Origin: Actinomycetota bacterium
GTDB taxonomy: Bacteria; Actinomycetota; Actinomycetes; Nanopelagicales; Nanopelagicaceae
Assembly (NCBI GenBank): GCA_005787645.1
Contig: SYAM01000050.1
Coordinates: 1 to 9,651, forward strand
DNA length: 9,651 bases
Reading direction: 5' to 3'
In this document: piece after piece, positions 1-6,055 of the stretch
Layout of the letters: each line of letters begins with the position of its first letter
How positions within the stretch are numbered: position 1 is the stretch's first letter
Made by a program: the position numbers and the translations under genes
Notes under the pieces: model-generated
The model's input: only the letters and a program-made list of their open reading frames with translations
Database searches by the model: none
Told to the model about the DNA's origin: nothing

Positions 1-294
1 GACCTCAATCACTGGCGCCTTCAACATCGCCACTGCATCTCTTATCGCATATGAATAATGAGTGAATGCTGCCGGGTTGAAAGCAACTGGTATTTTCTGA
101 TCTGCAGCATCATGAAGCCAATGAACTATTTCAGTTTCGCTATCACTCTGTCGTACTTCGACATCTAGTCCCAAAGCCTTACCTGTTGAGATGCAGAATT
201 CAGTTAAATCTTTGAAGGTGATATCCCCGTAAACAGAGTGGTCACGCAGGTCAAGTCTTCCAAGATTCGGTCCATTGAGTACCCAGATTTTCAT
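1..294 (-). CDS. aroQ: 3-dehydroquinate dehydratase, type II (C-terminus outside window)
   Basis: Cytosolic enzyme that dehydrates 3-dehydroquinate to 3-dehydroshikimate, step 3 of the shikimate pathway. The first 98 residues are visible. They open with the family signature LNGPNLGRL (residues 6-14), followed by the lid loop with Arg17 and the catalytic Tyr22 in VYG. The substrate-binding segment FNPAAFTH (72-79) supplies Asn73 and His79. The reading frame runs off the left edge just after VIEV, where the family normally continues with HISN, so roughly a third of the usual ~145 residues is missing. The ATG shares ATGA with the aroB stop and has a good ribosome site (AGAGGA) seven bases upstream. 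Odd: the lid loop reads LDLRDHSVYG where most relatives have LGxREPxVYG, although the key Arg and Tyr remain. Identity is secure. Confidence 0.95.
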   Translation of the reverse strand, partial: MKIWVLNGPNLGRLDLRDHSVYGDITFKDLTEFCISTGKALGLDVEVRQSDSETEIVHWLHDAADQKIPVAFNPAAFTHYSYAIRDAVAMLKAPVIEV

Positions 295-1370
295 GTACAA
301 ATCCTCTCATATGCCGTCTCTAAAACTTCGGATGAAATCCCTTCAAGCCGTACTACTTCATATTTATGGTCGCGATCACTGATTGCAACGAAACGTAAGC
401 CACCTGCCCTCGACTTTTTATCATTCTGCATCGCTTGGAGTAACTCTGGCCAGGCATCACTCATGAAAGTTGTTGGCAACTTGACTTTTTTCAGAATAGT
501 GAGATGTCGCTGACAAAGTTCTTCGGAGGCGATTCCGCTTAGCACTGCCAAGTTCGCGATGTAGGCCAATCCCACCGCAACAGCATCGCCATGGCGCCAG
601 GAATACTCTTCAAAACGTTCGATTGCATGAGCGAGCGTATGTCCATAATTAAGGCTCTCCCTCAAATAACTCTCTTTCAAGTCTTGCGAAACTACATCAG
701 CTTTTACCAAAACGGCACGCTCAATAAGTTCCCTCACTGTTTCGCTCGAGGGGGTGAGAAAATCATCCCTTTCTTCAATCAATTCCAGAATCCTTTGATC
801 TGCAATGAAGCCACATTTGATGACCTCAGCAAGACCGGCACGGAATTCATCAACGGGAAGTGTTTGTAGGTAATTGAGGTCAATGATGACAACTGATGGA
901 GAATAGAACGAACCTACGAGATTCTTTCCCGTATCCGTATTGATTCCGGTCTTTCCTCCGATTGCGGCATCAACCATTCCAGCCAATGAAGTGGGAATCG
1001 CGCCCCATTTGATGCCACGAAGCCAAGTTGCAGCGACAAAACCTGCCAGATCGGTAGTGGCACCGCCACCAAGGCCAATTATCGCATCGCTCCGTCGGAA
1101 ACTCTCTTGACCAAGAATTTTCCAGCAATTTTCGAGGCTCTTAATACTCTTTTGCGTTTCTCCCTCTGCAACTGCGATGACTACGACTTTTTCTATCGTC
1201 GCAATCGAGTTCAAAAGTTTCTCTAAAGGCTCTGCAAAGGCGACTAGATCTTCTGGAACGATTATCGCAACTTTGGTCGCATTGCTAATGACGGGGTGAA
1301 GCGCGGCAGCGTTCACCTCTGAAAAGAGCACTTCATAGAGGTGCTCTGCGTGGACTTTGATCCGTTTCAT
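291..1370 (-). CDS. aroB: 3-dehydroquinate synthase
   Basis: Converts DAHP to 3-dehydroquinate using NAD and a divalent metal (usually zinc), step 2 of the shikimate pathway, in the cytosol. At 359 residues it has the normal length. Visible motifs are the NAD-binding GGGATTDLAGFVA (residues 101-113), the PTSLAGMVDAAIGGKTGIN block (126-144) and three metal ligands: Glu182 in LAEVIK, His244 in NYGHTLAHAIE and His260 in RHGDAVAVGL. NDKK (316-319) provides the conserved C-terminal lysines. The start overlaps the aroK stop and the end overlaps the aroQ start, both by ATGA, so translation is probably coupled along aroK-aroB-aroQ. The ribosome site ahead of this start is weak (a G-rich stretch only), which fits coupling. 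No broken or missing motif was seen. Confidence 0.97.
   Translation of the reverse strand: MKRIKVHAEHLYEVLFSEVNAAALHPVISNATKVAIIVPEDLVAFAEPLEKLLNSIATIEKVVVIAVAEGETQKSIKSLENCWKILGQESFRRSDAIIGLGGGATTDLAGFVAATWLRGIKWGAIPTSLAGMVDAAIGGKTGINTDTGKNLVGSFYSPSVVIIDLNYLQTLPVDEFRAGLAEVIKCGFIADQRILELIEERDDFLTPSSETVRELIERAVLVKADVVSQDLKESYLRESLNYGHTLAHAIERFEEYSWRHGDAVAVGLAYIANLAVLSGIASEELCQRHLTILKKVKLPTTFMSDAWPELLQAMQNDKKSRAGGLRFVAISDRDHKYEVVRLEGISSEVLETAYERICT
302..307 (-). promoter_or_regulatory. Ribosome binding site for aroQ
   Basis: The minus strand reads AGAGGA, seven bases before the aroQ ATG at 294, inside the last codons of aroB. It supports the ATG that shares ATGA with the aroB stop as the true start. 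Confidence 0.7.
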
Positions 1371-1903
1371 AACGCCCCGACTATCTCTTGGGCAACCTCT
1401 CGGGCGCTCTTTCCATCGGTATTCACAATGACATCTGCCACGCTCTCATAGATCTCTTGCCGCTCTTTTTTCAGTGCTACCCACTTGGCACGAGGGTTGT
1501 CGATAAGTAATGGTCGATCCCTATTGAACCCGATTCTTGGCGCAGCATATGCAATAGATACCTCGAGAAAGAAGATTCTTCCGCCAGATTTCCGCAGTCG
1601 CTCACGGGTGATCTCAGATAAGACTGCTCCACCACCAAGGGAGATGATTTTCGAGCGGTTACTGTGGTGAGTAAGGGCGCGATCTACCGCCACTTCCTCC
1701 TGTGCCCGAAAGTACTGTTCGCCATCATCGGTGAAAATTTCTGAAATCTTCTTCCCGGTTGCTTGCTCAATAAGCTGATCAGTATCAAGAACTTCTCCTC
1801 CGATTATTTCGGCGAGAGCACGAGATGTGCTGCTCTTTCCTGCCCCTGGCGGACCAGTGATGATAACCGTTGACAGAGGCTGAAGTTCTGATGTCGAGCG
1901 CAT
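1367..1903 (-). CDS. aroK: Shikimate kinase
   Basis: Phosphorylates the 3-hydroxyl of shikimate using ATP, step 5 of the pathway. The protein has 178 residues, normal for this small P-loop kinase. The Walker A loop is GPPGAGKSS (residues 17-25, Lys23). Shikimate-binding positions are Asp42 in DTD, Arg66 in YFRAQE and the GGG of LGGGAV (91-93). The lid arginine is Arg131 in RDRPLL, and the adenine-side RxxxY element is Arg149-Tyr153. The ATG lies only eight bases after the aroC stop, with a short GGAAG-like ribosome site close to it. The 3' end overlaps aroB by ATGA. About a dozen residues precede the first strand, slightly more than in many relatives, but no better start is visible. All catalytic positions are present, so it should be active. 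Confidence 0.96.
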   Translation of the reverse strand: MRSTSELQPLSTVIITGPPGAGKSSTSRALAEIIGGEVLDTDQLIEQATGKKISEIFTDDGEQYFRAQEEVAVDRALTHHSNRSKIISLGGGAVLSEITRERLRKSGGRIFFLEVSIAYAAPRIGFNRDRPLLIDNPRAKWVALKKERQEIYESVADVIVNTDGKSAREVAQEIVGAL

Positions 1904-1911
1904 TGCTTCCG

Positions 1912-3093
1912 CTATCGAATATCGAGGGAATTGAGATATCCCTCGATATTTCGTTGCACCTCTTGGAGGCTGTCGCCGCCAAATTTTTCGATTAAGGCAT
2001 CAGCCAGCACCAGGGCCAACATCGCTTCGCCTACAACTCCCGCAGCCGGCACAGCACAGACATCTGAACGTTGATTAATGGCTTTAGCGGCCTCTTTAGT
2101 CGCTACATCGATGGTGTCGAGCGCCTTGGGTACTGTTGAAATGGGTTTCATAGCGATTCGAACGCGCAAAGGTTCCCCGGTGCTCATGCCACCTTCGGTT
2201 CCCCCAGCTCGACCAGTTCGGCGCTTGACCCCAGATGAGGTCATATCGATCTCATCGTGTGCTTGGGAGCCGCGACGGGTTGCAGTGGTGAATCCATCTC
2301 CTAACTCCACCCCTTTGATTGCCTGAATGCTCATCATGGCGCCAGCGATACGGCTATCTAAGCGTCGATCCCAATGCACATGTGAACCTAAACCTGGAGG
2401 CAAGTTAAACGCCAAGATTTCGATGACCCCACCTAATGTGTCGCCTGCAGAATGCGCATCATCGATCTCAGCAATCATGGCAGCGCTCGCCTCACGGTGA
2501 AATGCACGAACAGGATTCTCATCTATTGCGCTCATATCTTCAGGTGTAGGCAATGAATAGGAATCTGGGACACGAGCAGAACCGATCGAAATCACATGAC
2601 TGAGAATTGAGATGTTTGCTGCCTGCTTGAGAAATAACCGGGCTACTGCCCCTAGCGCTACTCGCGCCGCAGTCTCGCGAGCGGATGCACGCTCGAGAAT
2701 AGCTCTGGCATCGTCAAAGTCATATTTTTGCATTCCCACAAGATCTGCATGGCCCGGTCGAGGACGAGTTAAAGGTGCATTACGTCCTAGTCCTTCTAAT
2801 TCACTTGGCGAAACAGGATCTGCCGACATGACTTTTTCCCATTTTGGCCATTCGGTATTTCCCACTTGAATCGAGATTGGACCACCTTGGGAGAGTCCGT
2901 GCCTAATTCCGCCCAAAATTGAAATCTGATCCGCTTCGAAATTCTGTCGTGCTCCTCGGCCAACTCCCAAGCGTCGACGTGCAAGGTGGAAATCTAGATC
3001 AGAAGAGGTGATCTGCACGTGAGCAGGAAGCCCTTCGAGGATTGCTGAGAGCGCTGGACCATGCGATTCACCTGCTGTAAGCCATCGGAGCAT
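1912..3093 (-). CDS. aroC: Chorismate synthase
   Basis: Eliminates phosphate from EPSP to give chorismate, the last common step to aromatic amino acids, folate and quinones; it needs reduced FMN. The 393 residues match the actinobacterial form. The N-terminus MLRWLTAGESHGPA carries catalytic His11. The FMN/substrate arginines lie in RRRLGVGRGAR (39-49), the second catalytic histidine is His115 in GHADL, and the family block TSSGVKRRTGRAGGTEGGMS spans about 285-304. RSD (342-344) supplies the late catalytic aspartate. Upstream in-frame sequence meets a stop almost at once, so the ATG is firm; GAGAG about nine bases before it can serve as ribosome site. A 37-base gap separates it from the upstream prepilin peptidase gene, and aroK follows after eight bases. 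Confidence 0.98.
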   Translation of the reverse strand: MLRWLTAGESHGPALSAILEGLPAHVQITSSDLDFHLARRRLGVGRGARQNFEADQISILGGIRHGLSQGGPISIQVGNTEWPKWEKVMSADPVSPSELEGLGRNAPLTRPRPGHADLVGMQKYDFDDARAILERASARETAARVALGAVARLFLKQAANISILSHVISIGSARVPDSYSLPTPEDMSAIDENPVRAFHREASAAMIAEIDDAHSAGDTLGGVIEILAFNLPPGLGSHVHWDRRLDSRIAGAMMSIQAIKGVELGDGFTTATRRGSQAHDEIDMTSSGVKRRTGRAGGTEGGMSTGEPLRVRIAMKPISTVPKALDTIDVATKEAAKAINQRSDVCAVPAAGVVGEAMLALVLADALIEKFGGDSLQEVQRNIEGYLNSLDIR

Positions 3094-3130
3094 GTCCTAA
3101 TTCTCTCAGATATATCGACCTCCATGGCGA
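3094..3130 (-). other. Gap between the prepilin peptidase gene and aroC, with aroC ribosome site
   Basis: This 37-base spacer holds GAGAG about nine bases before the aroC ATG, a usable ribosome site. A better match, GGAGG (3119-3123), lies about 25 bases upstream of that ATG, too far to serve it. The only nearby ATG beside it precedes it and is out of frame with aroC. No promoter or terminator was recognised. Confidence 0.45.
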
Positions 3131-3700
3131 CTATTGAGTAGTCACCCCCAAAATAGCGAGCGCCGCAGCGCAAATCGCAGGGCCAAAGGGAAAAAGGGGT
3201 GACTTTTCCTTCTTTCGGCTAAGTAACGCCCCTGGGAGCGCGAAAAGTGAGGCGAGAAAAAGGAGAGTGACGAGGAATTCCACTCCAGAAAGCGCGCTCT
3301 GACTCTCGTTGACGAGCACCAAAACGCCAACCAACTTAATATCCCCTCGACCAACCACCGTCGGCGCGATGTATGTAATGGCATACATGATTGCGATCCA
3401 TCCCCATGCCAGCGACAGACTCCACGGAGTATGGATTAACCAGATACTCAAAGCAAAAAGCGCAGGCTTGGTGAGTACATCCGGTATCCGATATTCGCGT
3501 CGATCGATTTCGGAGATGACTAGTGACACTCCTCCGAGGGCGAGCAACAGGGGTGCATCAAAGTAAAGTGTGAGTGCAATAACATAGAGGAATATTTTCG
3601 CGAAGGAAATCTTTAACAGAAACTTCTGTAGAGCAAAACTCAGCCAACAGAAAAGGAAAGTAGCTTCGAGAACTTCAGATATTAACTGCGCTACAACCAC
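3131..3700 (-). CDS. Small prepilin peptidase-like membrane protease (A24 family, peptidase domain only)
   Basis: A hydrophobic 189-residue protein with the two-aspartate signature of type IV prepilin peptidases. Asp66 lies in SEIDRREYRIPDVL and Asp120 in GRGDIKL, followed by the family's C-terminal PFGPAICAAA (171-180). About six hydrophobic segments are visible, roughly at 10-25, 33-62, 78-92, 96-113, 122-132 plus 140-160, and 171-186. Enzymes of this family cleave the leader of pilin-like proteins at the cytoplasmic membrane face. It lacks the cysteine-rich N-terminal methyltransferase domain of full-length PilD (about 250-290 residues). The start is a GTG, the first possible one after an in-frame stop, and no clear ribosome site precedes it, so the true start is uncertain. 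The same gene sits between aroE and aroC in other actinobacteria (Rv2551c in M. tuberculosis, from memory). No pilin gene is in the window; the substrate is unknown. Confidence 0.85.
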   Translation of the reverse strand: MVVAQLISEVLEATFLFCWLSFALQKFLLKISFAKIFLYVIALTLYFDAPLLLALGGVSLVISEIDRREYRIPDVLTKPALFALSIWLIHTPWSLSLAWGWIAIMYAITYIAPTVVGRGDIKLVGVLVLVNESQSALSGVEFLVTLLFLASLFALPGALLSRKKEKSPLFPFGPAICAAALAILGVTTQ

Positions 3701-3752
3701 ATAGGAACTGTATGGATTTCAGAATCAAACGTTGACATCTATCAACAGGGAA
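3701..3752 (-). other. Intergenic gap between aroE and the prepilin peptidase, with a short inverted repeat
   Basis: This is the longest non-coding stretch in the window. On the minus strand it contains GTTGATAGATGTCAAC (3731-3746), a stem of five Watson-Crick pairs plus one G-U around a four-base loop. No run of T follows in the direction of transcription, so it does not look like an intrinsic terminator. It might slow decay of the message or hinder ribosome passage, or be chance. No convincing minus-strand promoter boxes were found. Confidence 0.4.
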
Positions 3753-4562
3753 TCAAATATGAGTCAAAGCAGCATTGCGCATAGCCGTGAAGAGCTCGAC
3801 CCTACTGTCAACAATCTCTAATGGATTTAAACTCATAACCTCTAGTTGACCTATCGCTTGCCAAACAAGTAGATCGAGCCCATCGAGAGAATTCCCTGAT
3901 TTACCTTGCCACTTTCGCAGCAGCTCTGTTGGCCATGGGTGGTAGAGCGATTCAAATAAGGTGCCTTCTGCCCTCTTCACATTGATTCCATCAGTTGCCC
4001 CTTTGGGGGTAGTCGAGATAATCAATTCATACTCCAGAGCATCCCTCACTTCCTCCCATGGGCGTACCGTGACGATTGCATGTTCAGCAGAATTCACCAA
4101 CGCTCGAGTTCGATGTTCTGTGCGGCTATAAACCATGATCCTTTTAGCGAAGTTATCAACGGCCGCAATAGCTGATCTAGCTGTCGCGCCACCGCCTAAA
4201 ACAGCCACCTCTTCGGGAATTGCAACCTTTCGATATTCAAGAGCATCCAGAAAACCTTGTACATCGGTATTAAACCCACGTGAACCGAGGTCATCAAAAA
4301 CGATTGTATTAATCGCACACACGCGTTTGGATAGCTCCGTAACGTTATCTAGGAGCCCAAGGGCCTCCTCTTTTAGCGGCATCGTCAGAGATAAACCTCG
4401 AAATTCACCAGAATGCTCTGTGAGAAAAGTCAGCAATTGCCCCGCTGTCACTTCATATTTGGAGAAAGTCCAATTCCAGCCGAGTACATCGTAAGCGCGC
4501 TGGTGGATTACGGGTGAGAGTGAATGAACAATTGGCGAACCTAGAACCGCCGCTCTCATCAT
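3753..4562 (-). CDS. aroE: Shikimate dehydrogenase
   Basis: Reduces 3-dehydroshikimate to shikimate with a nicotinamide cofactor, step 4 of the pathway. It has 269 residues, the usual length. The substrate site shows SLSP (residues 14-17), catalytic Lys64 in LTMPLKE, Asn85 in INTIV and Asp100 in GFNTDVQGF. The Rossmann part has VLGGGATARSA (121-131), and the YSRTEHR segment (145-151) resembles the NRTxxR loop that selects NADP, with Ser in place of Asn. Downstream come STTPKG (183-188), YHPWPTELL (207-215) and Gln235 in GLDLLVWQA. The gene begins ATGATG. The first ATG overlaps the mltG stop by ATGA and the second by one base; both lie within reach of an AAGGG ribosome site, so a 268-residue form is possible. 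AroE lies apart from aroC-K-B-Q only by the peptidase gene. Confidence 0.96.
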   Translation of the reverse strand: MMRAAVLGSPIVHSLSPVIHQRAYDVLGWNWTFSKYEVTAGQLLTFLTEHSGEFRGLSLTMPLKEEALGLLDNVTELSKRVCAINTIVFDDLGSRGFNTDVQGFLDALEYRKVAIPEEVAVLGGGATARSAIAAVDNFAKRIMVYSRTEHRTRALVNSAEHAIVTVRPWEEVRDALEYELIISTTPKGATDGINVKRAEGTLFESLYHPWPTELLRKWQGKSGNSLDGLDLLVWQAIGQLEVMSLNPLEIVDSRVELFTAMRNAALTHI

Positions 4563-5605
4563 GAACGCCCTTCGAATAGCCCTGCTTTGAGATTACGTTG
4601 AAATTCTCGCTTAAATGAAAGGAATTCCGAGTATGAATTAGTGAACTTGGTTTCCGTGGGCGCTACTGTGACAAAGTATAGCCAATCACCTGGAGTTGGC
4701 GTGAGGGTCGCTTCGAGCGCTTTTACTCCCGGATTACCAATGGGAGTCGGTGGTAGCCCTCTTCGGTTATACGTGTTGTATGCAGAAGCAATGCTGATAT
4801 CTCGCTTTGAGACCGCAATTCGTCGTTCCTTCAAGGCATACAGAACCGTACTATCCATTTGTAACGGCATACCAATTTTAATGCGGTTGTAAATAACACG
4901 TGCGACTTTCCCAAAGTCTCGCTCGTCGTAGCCCTCTCCCTGCACAATAGAGGCAATGATCAGAGCCTCATAAGGAGTCAGATCGAGTGATTGGGCGCGA
5001 TTGACGAAATCAAGATCACTGGTCACATCAGAGAACTTTTTCAATAATCTCTCGCGGAGCGTTTGAAGATCTTCATCTGGCATCAGATTGTATGTCGCTG
5101 GAAAGAGAAAGCCTTCAAGTTTCACTCTGCCAAAGCCAGGTACCAACACCCTTTCTCCGAAAACCTGTTCGATAGAGCGATTGTCGAATTTCAGAGCGCT
5201 CAATTCGTCATAGAGTTCGTAAGCGCGTTCGCCCTCACGAATGAGCAGGACCATCAATCTGCGATTTCTGTCCAGTAATTGCCGGACCGCTTCTCGACCA
5301 GGAATTCGTTTATCCACTCGATAACTTCCCGGTTGAATCGATTGAGACTTTGGCTCGACTGTTGCCGCCGCAAAGAACGCACGCGCACTCTTTACTACAT
5401 CGGCTTGAAAAAGAATTTTTGCAATCTGATCACCTGTTGCTCCTTCTGGAATCACTATAGAAGTCTCCCCGAATTGTTCGCTGGCTACATAATCGGGAAT
5501 TGGAGTGGGTTTGCGAGCCTCTCGAACCACGAATAGGCCAGCAATTAAGAGTAACGACATGGCCAAAGCCAGAATTGAGATCTGTTTCTTAGTGAATGCG
5601 CTCAC
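4559..5605 (-). CDS. mltG: Endolytic murein transglycosylase MltG (YceG-like)
   Basis: Membrane-anchored lytic transglycosylase that cuts nascent peptidoglycan strands and is thought to set glycan chain length, acting outside the membrane. From the GTG chosen here it has 348 residues: a short cytoplasmic tail, one membrane helix (about residues 9-27), a LysM-like region (about 48-120), then the catalytic YceG domain. Signatures are LEGFLFPATY, the active-site segment ASIVQGEGY with the presumed catalytic Glu, VIYNRIKIGMPLQMDSTVLYAL, and AYNTYNRRGLPPTPIGNPG. An ATG at 5650 would add 15 residues but overlap ruvX by 62 bases and put a polar, Cys-containing extension before the anchor. The GTG overlaps ruvX by only 17 bases and has GGA just upstream, so I prefer it, though neither ribosome site is strong. 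The 3' end overlaps aroE. Confidence 0.92.
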   Translation of the reverse strand: MSAFTKKQISILALAMSLLLIAGLFVVREARKPTPIPDYVASEQFGETSIVIPEGATGDQIAKILFQADVVKSARAFFAAATVEPKSQSIQPGSYRVDKRIPGREAVRQLLDRNRRLMVLLIREGERAYELYDELSALKFDNRSIEQVFGERVLVPGFGRVKLEGFLFPATYNLMPDEDLQTLRERLLKKFSDVTSDLDFVNRAQSLDLTPYEALIIASIVQGEGYDERDFGKVARVIYNRIKIGMPLQMDSTVLYALKERRIAVSKRDISIASAYNTYNRRGLPPTPIGNPGVKALEATLTPTPGDWLYFVTVAPTETKFTNSYSEFLSFKREFQRNLKAGLFEGRS

Positions 5606-6050
5606 TGGAATCCAAATAACTTTGCAAGATTCCTGCCGCTGCAGTTGCATCTATCTTCGACTTCATACTTCTTGAGTCATGACCCACCTCGCGAAGTTGC
5701 TGGGCAGCTAGAAATGTAGTGAACCGTTCATCAACTCCAATTATTTGAAGATCACTCTTCTGCGCCAACTTATCCAAGAACTCCATGGTTTGTTCTTGGG
5801 CTATCACGTTATGAGCCTTCAAGCTTTTCGGGATCCCGACAACTATTCCTACTACCCTCTTTTCTTGTACAACCTGGAGGATTTCATCGATCGCTTCATC
5901 ATCTGAATTGCGCATTATGGTGAGGTGTGGTGAGGCCAAGATGTGGCTGAGGTCTGAGAGCGCGACTCCGATTCGTACCTTGCCAATGTCTAGGCCCATC
6001 AGTGGTCCGTTGATTCTCGGAGGTTGCTGAATTTTCTCTTCCACGACCAT
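5589..6050 (-). CDS. ruvX: RuvX/YqgF-family nuclease (putative pre-16S rRNA processing / Holliday junction resolvase-like)
   Basis: An RNase H-fold nuclease. In bacteria this family is implicated in maturing the 5' end of 16S rRNA; resolvase activity has also been reported for some members. From the ATG it has 153 residues, normal for the family. The acidic residues are in place: Asp21 in MGLDIGKVRIGVALSD, the Asp-Glu pair of GVDERFTT (107-108) and Asp134 in KIDATAAAGIL. The central GIPKSLKA strand-loop (about 73-79) is also typical. The codon just before the ATG is TTG, which could extend the protein by one residue; the ATG is more likely. About 17 residues precede the fold, and an internal ATG in LMGLD is a less likely start. 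It begins five bases after alaS ends and overlaps the start of mltG, an order conserved in actinobacteria. Confidence 0.93.
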   Translation of the reverse strand: MVVEEKIQQPPRINGPLMGLDIGKVRIGVALSDLSHILASPHLTIMRNSDDEAIDEILQVVQEKRVVGIVVGIPKSLKAHNVIAQEQTMEFLDKLAQKSDLQIIGVDERFTTFLAAQQLREVGHDSRSMKSKIDATAAAGILQSYLDSSERIH

Positions 6051-6055
6051 CAAGA

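Noticed and set aside
3119..3123. Perfect GGAGG on the minus strand in the spacer before aroC
   Set aside because: It is about 25 bases from the aroC ATG and no other in-frame start follows at a suitable distance, so it does not mark a hidden gene.
3131..3700. Prepilin peptidase gene as a truncated pseudogene
   Set aside because: Though short for PilD, the frame is intact, both catalytic aspartates and the C-terminal PFGP motif are present, and peptidase-only versions are common in actinobacteria.
3732..3760. TTGACA on the plus strand followed 17 bases later by AAATAT, resembling a promoter
   Set aside because: The -10 match is poor, no plus-strand gene lies downstream, and TTGACA is part of the inverted repeat. 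Probably chance.
4135..4494. A 119-codon plus-strand open frame opposite aroE
   Set aside because: It is fully antisense to aroE, whose motifs are intact along the same stretch; the frame is a shadow of aroE codon use.
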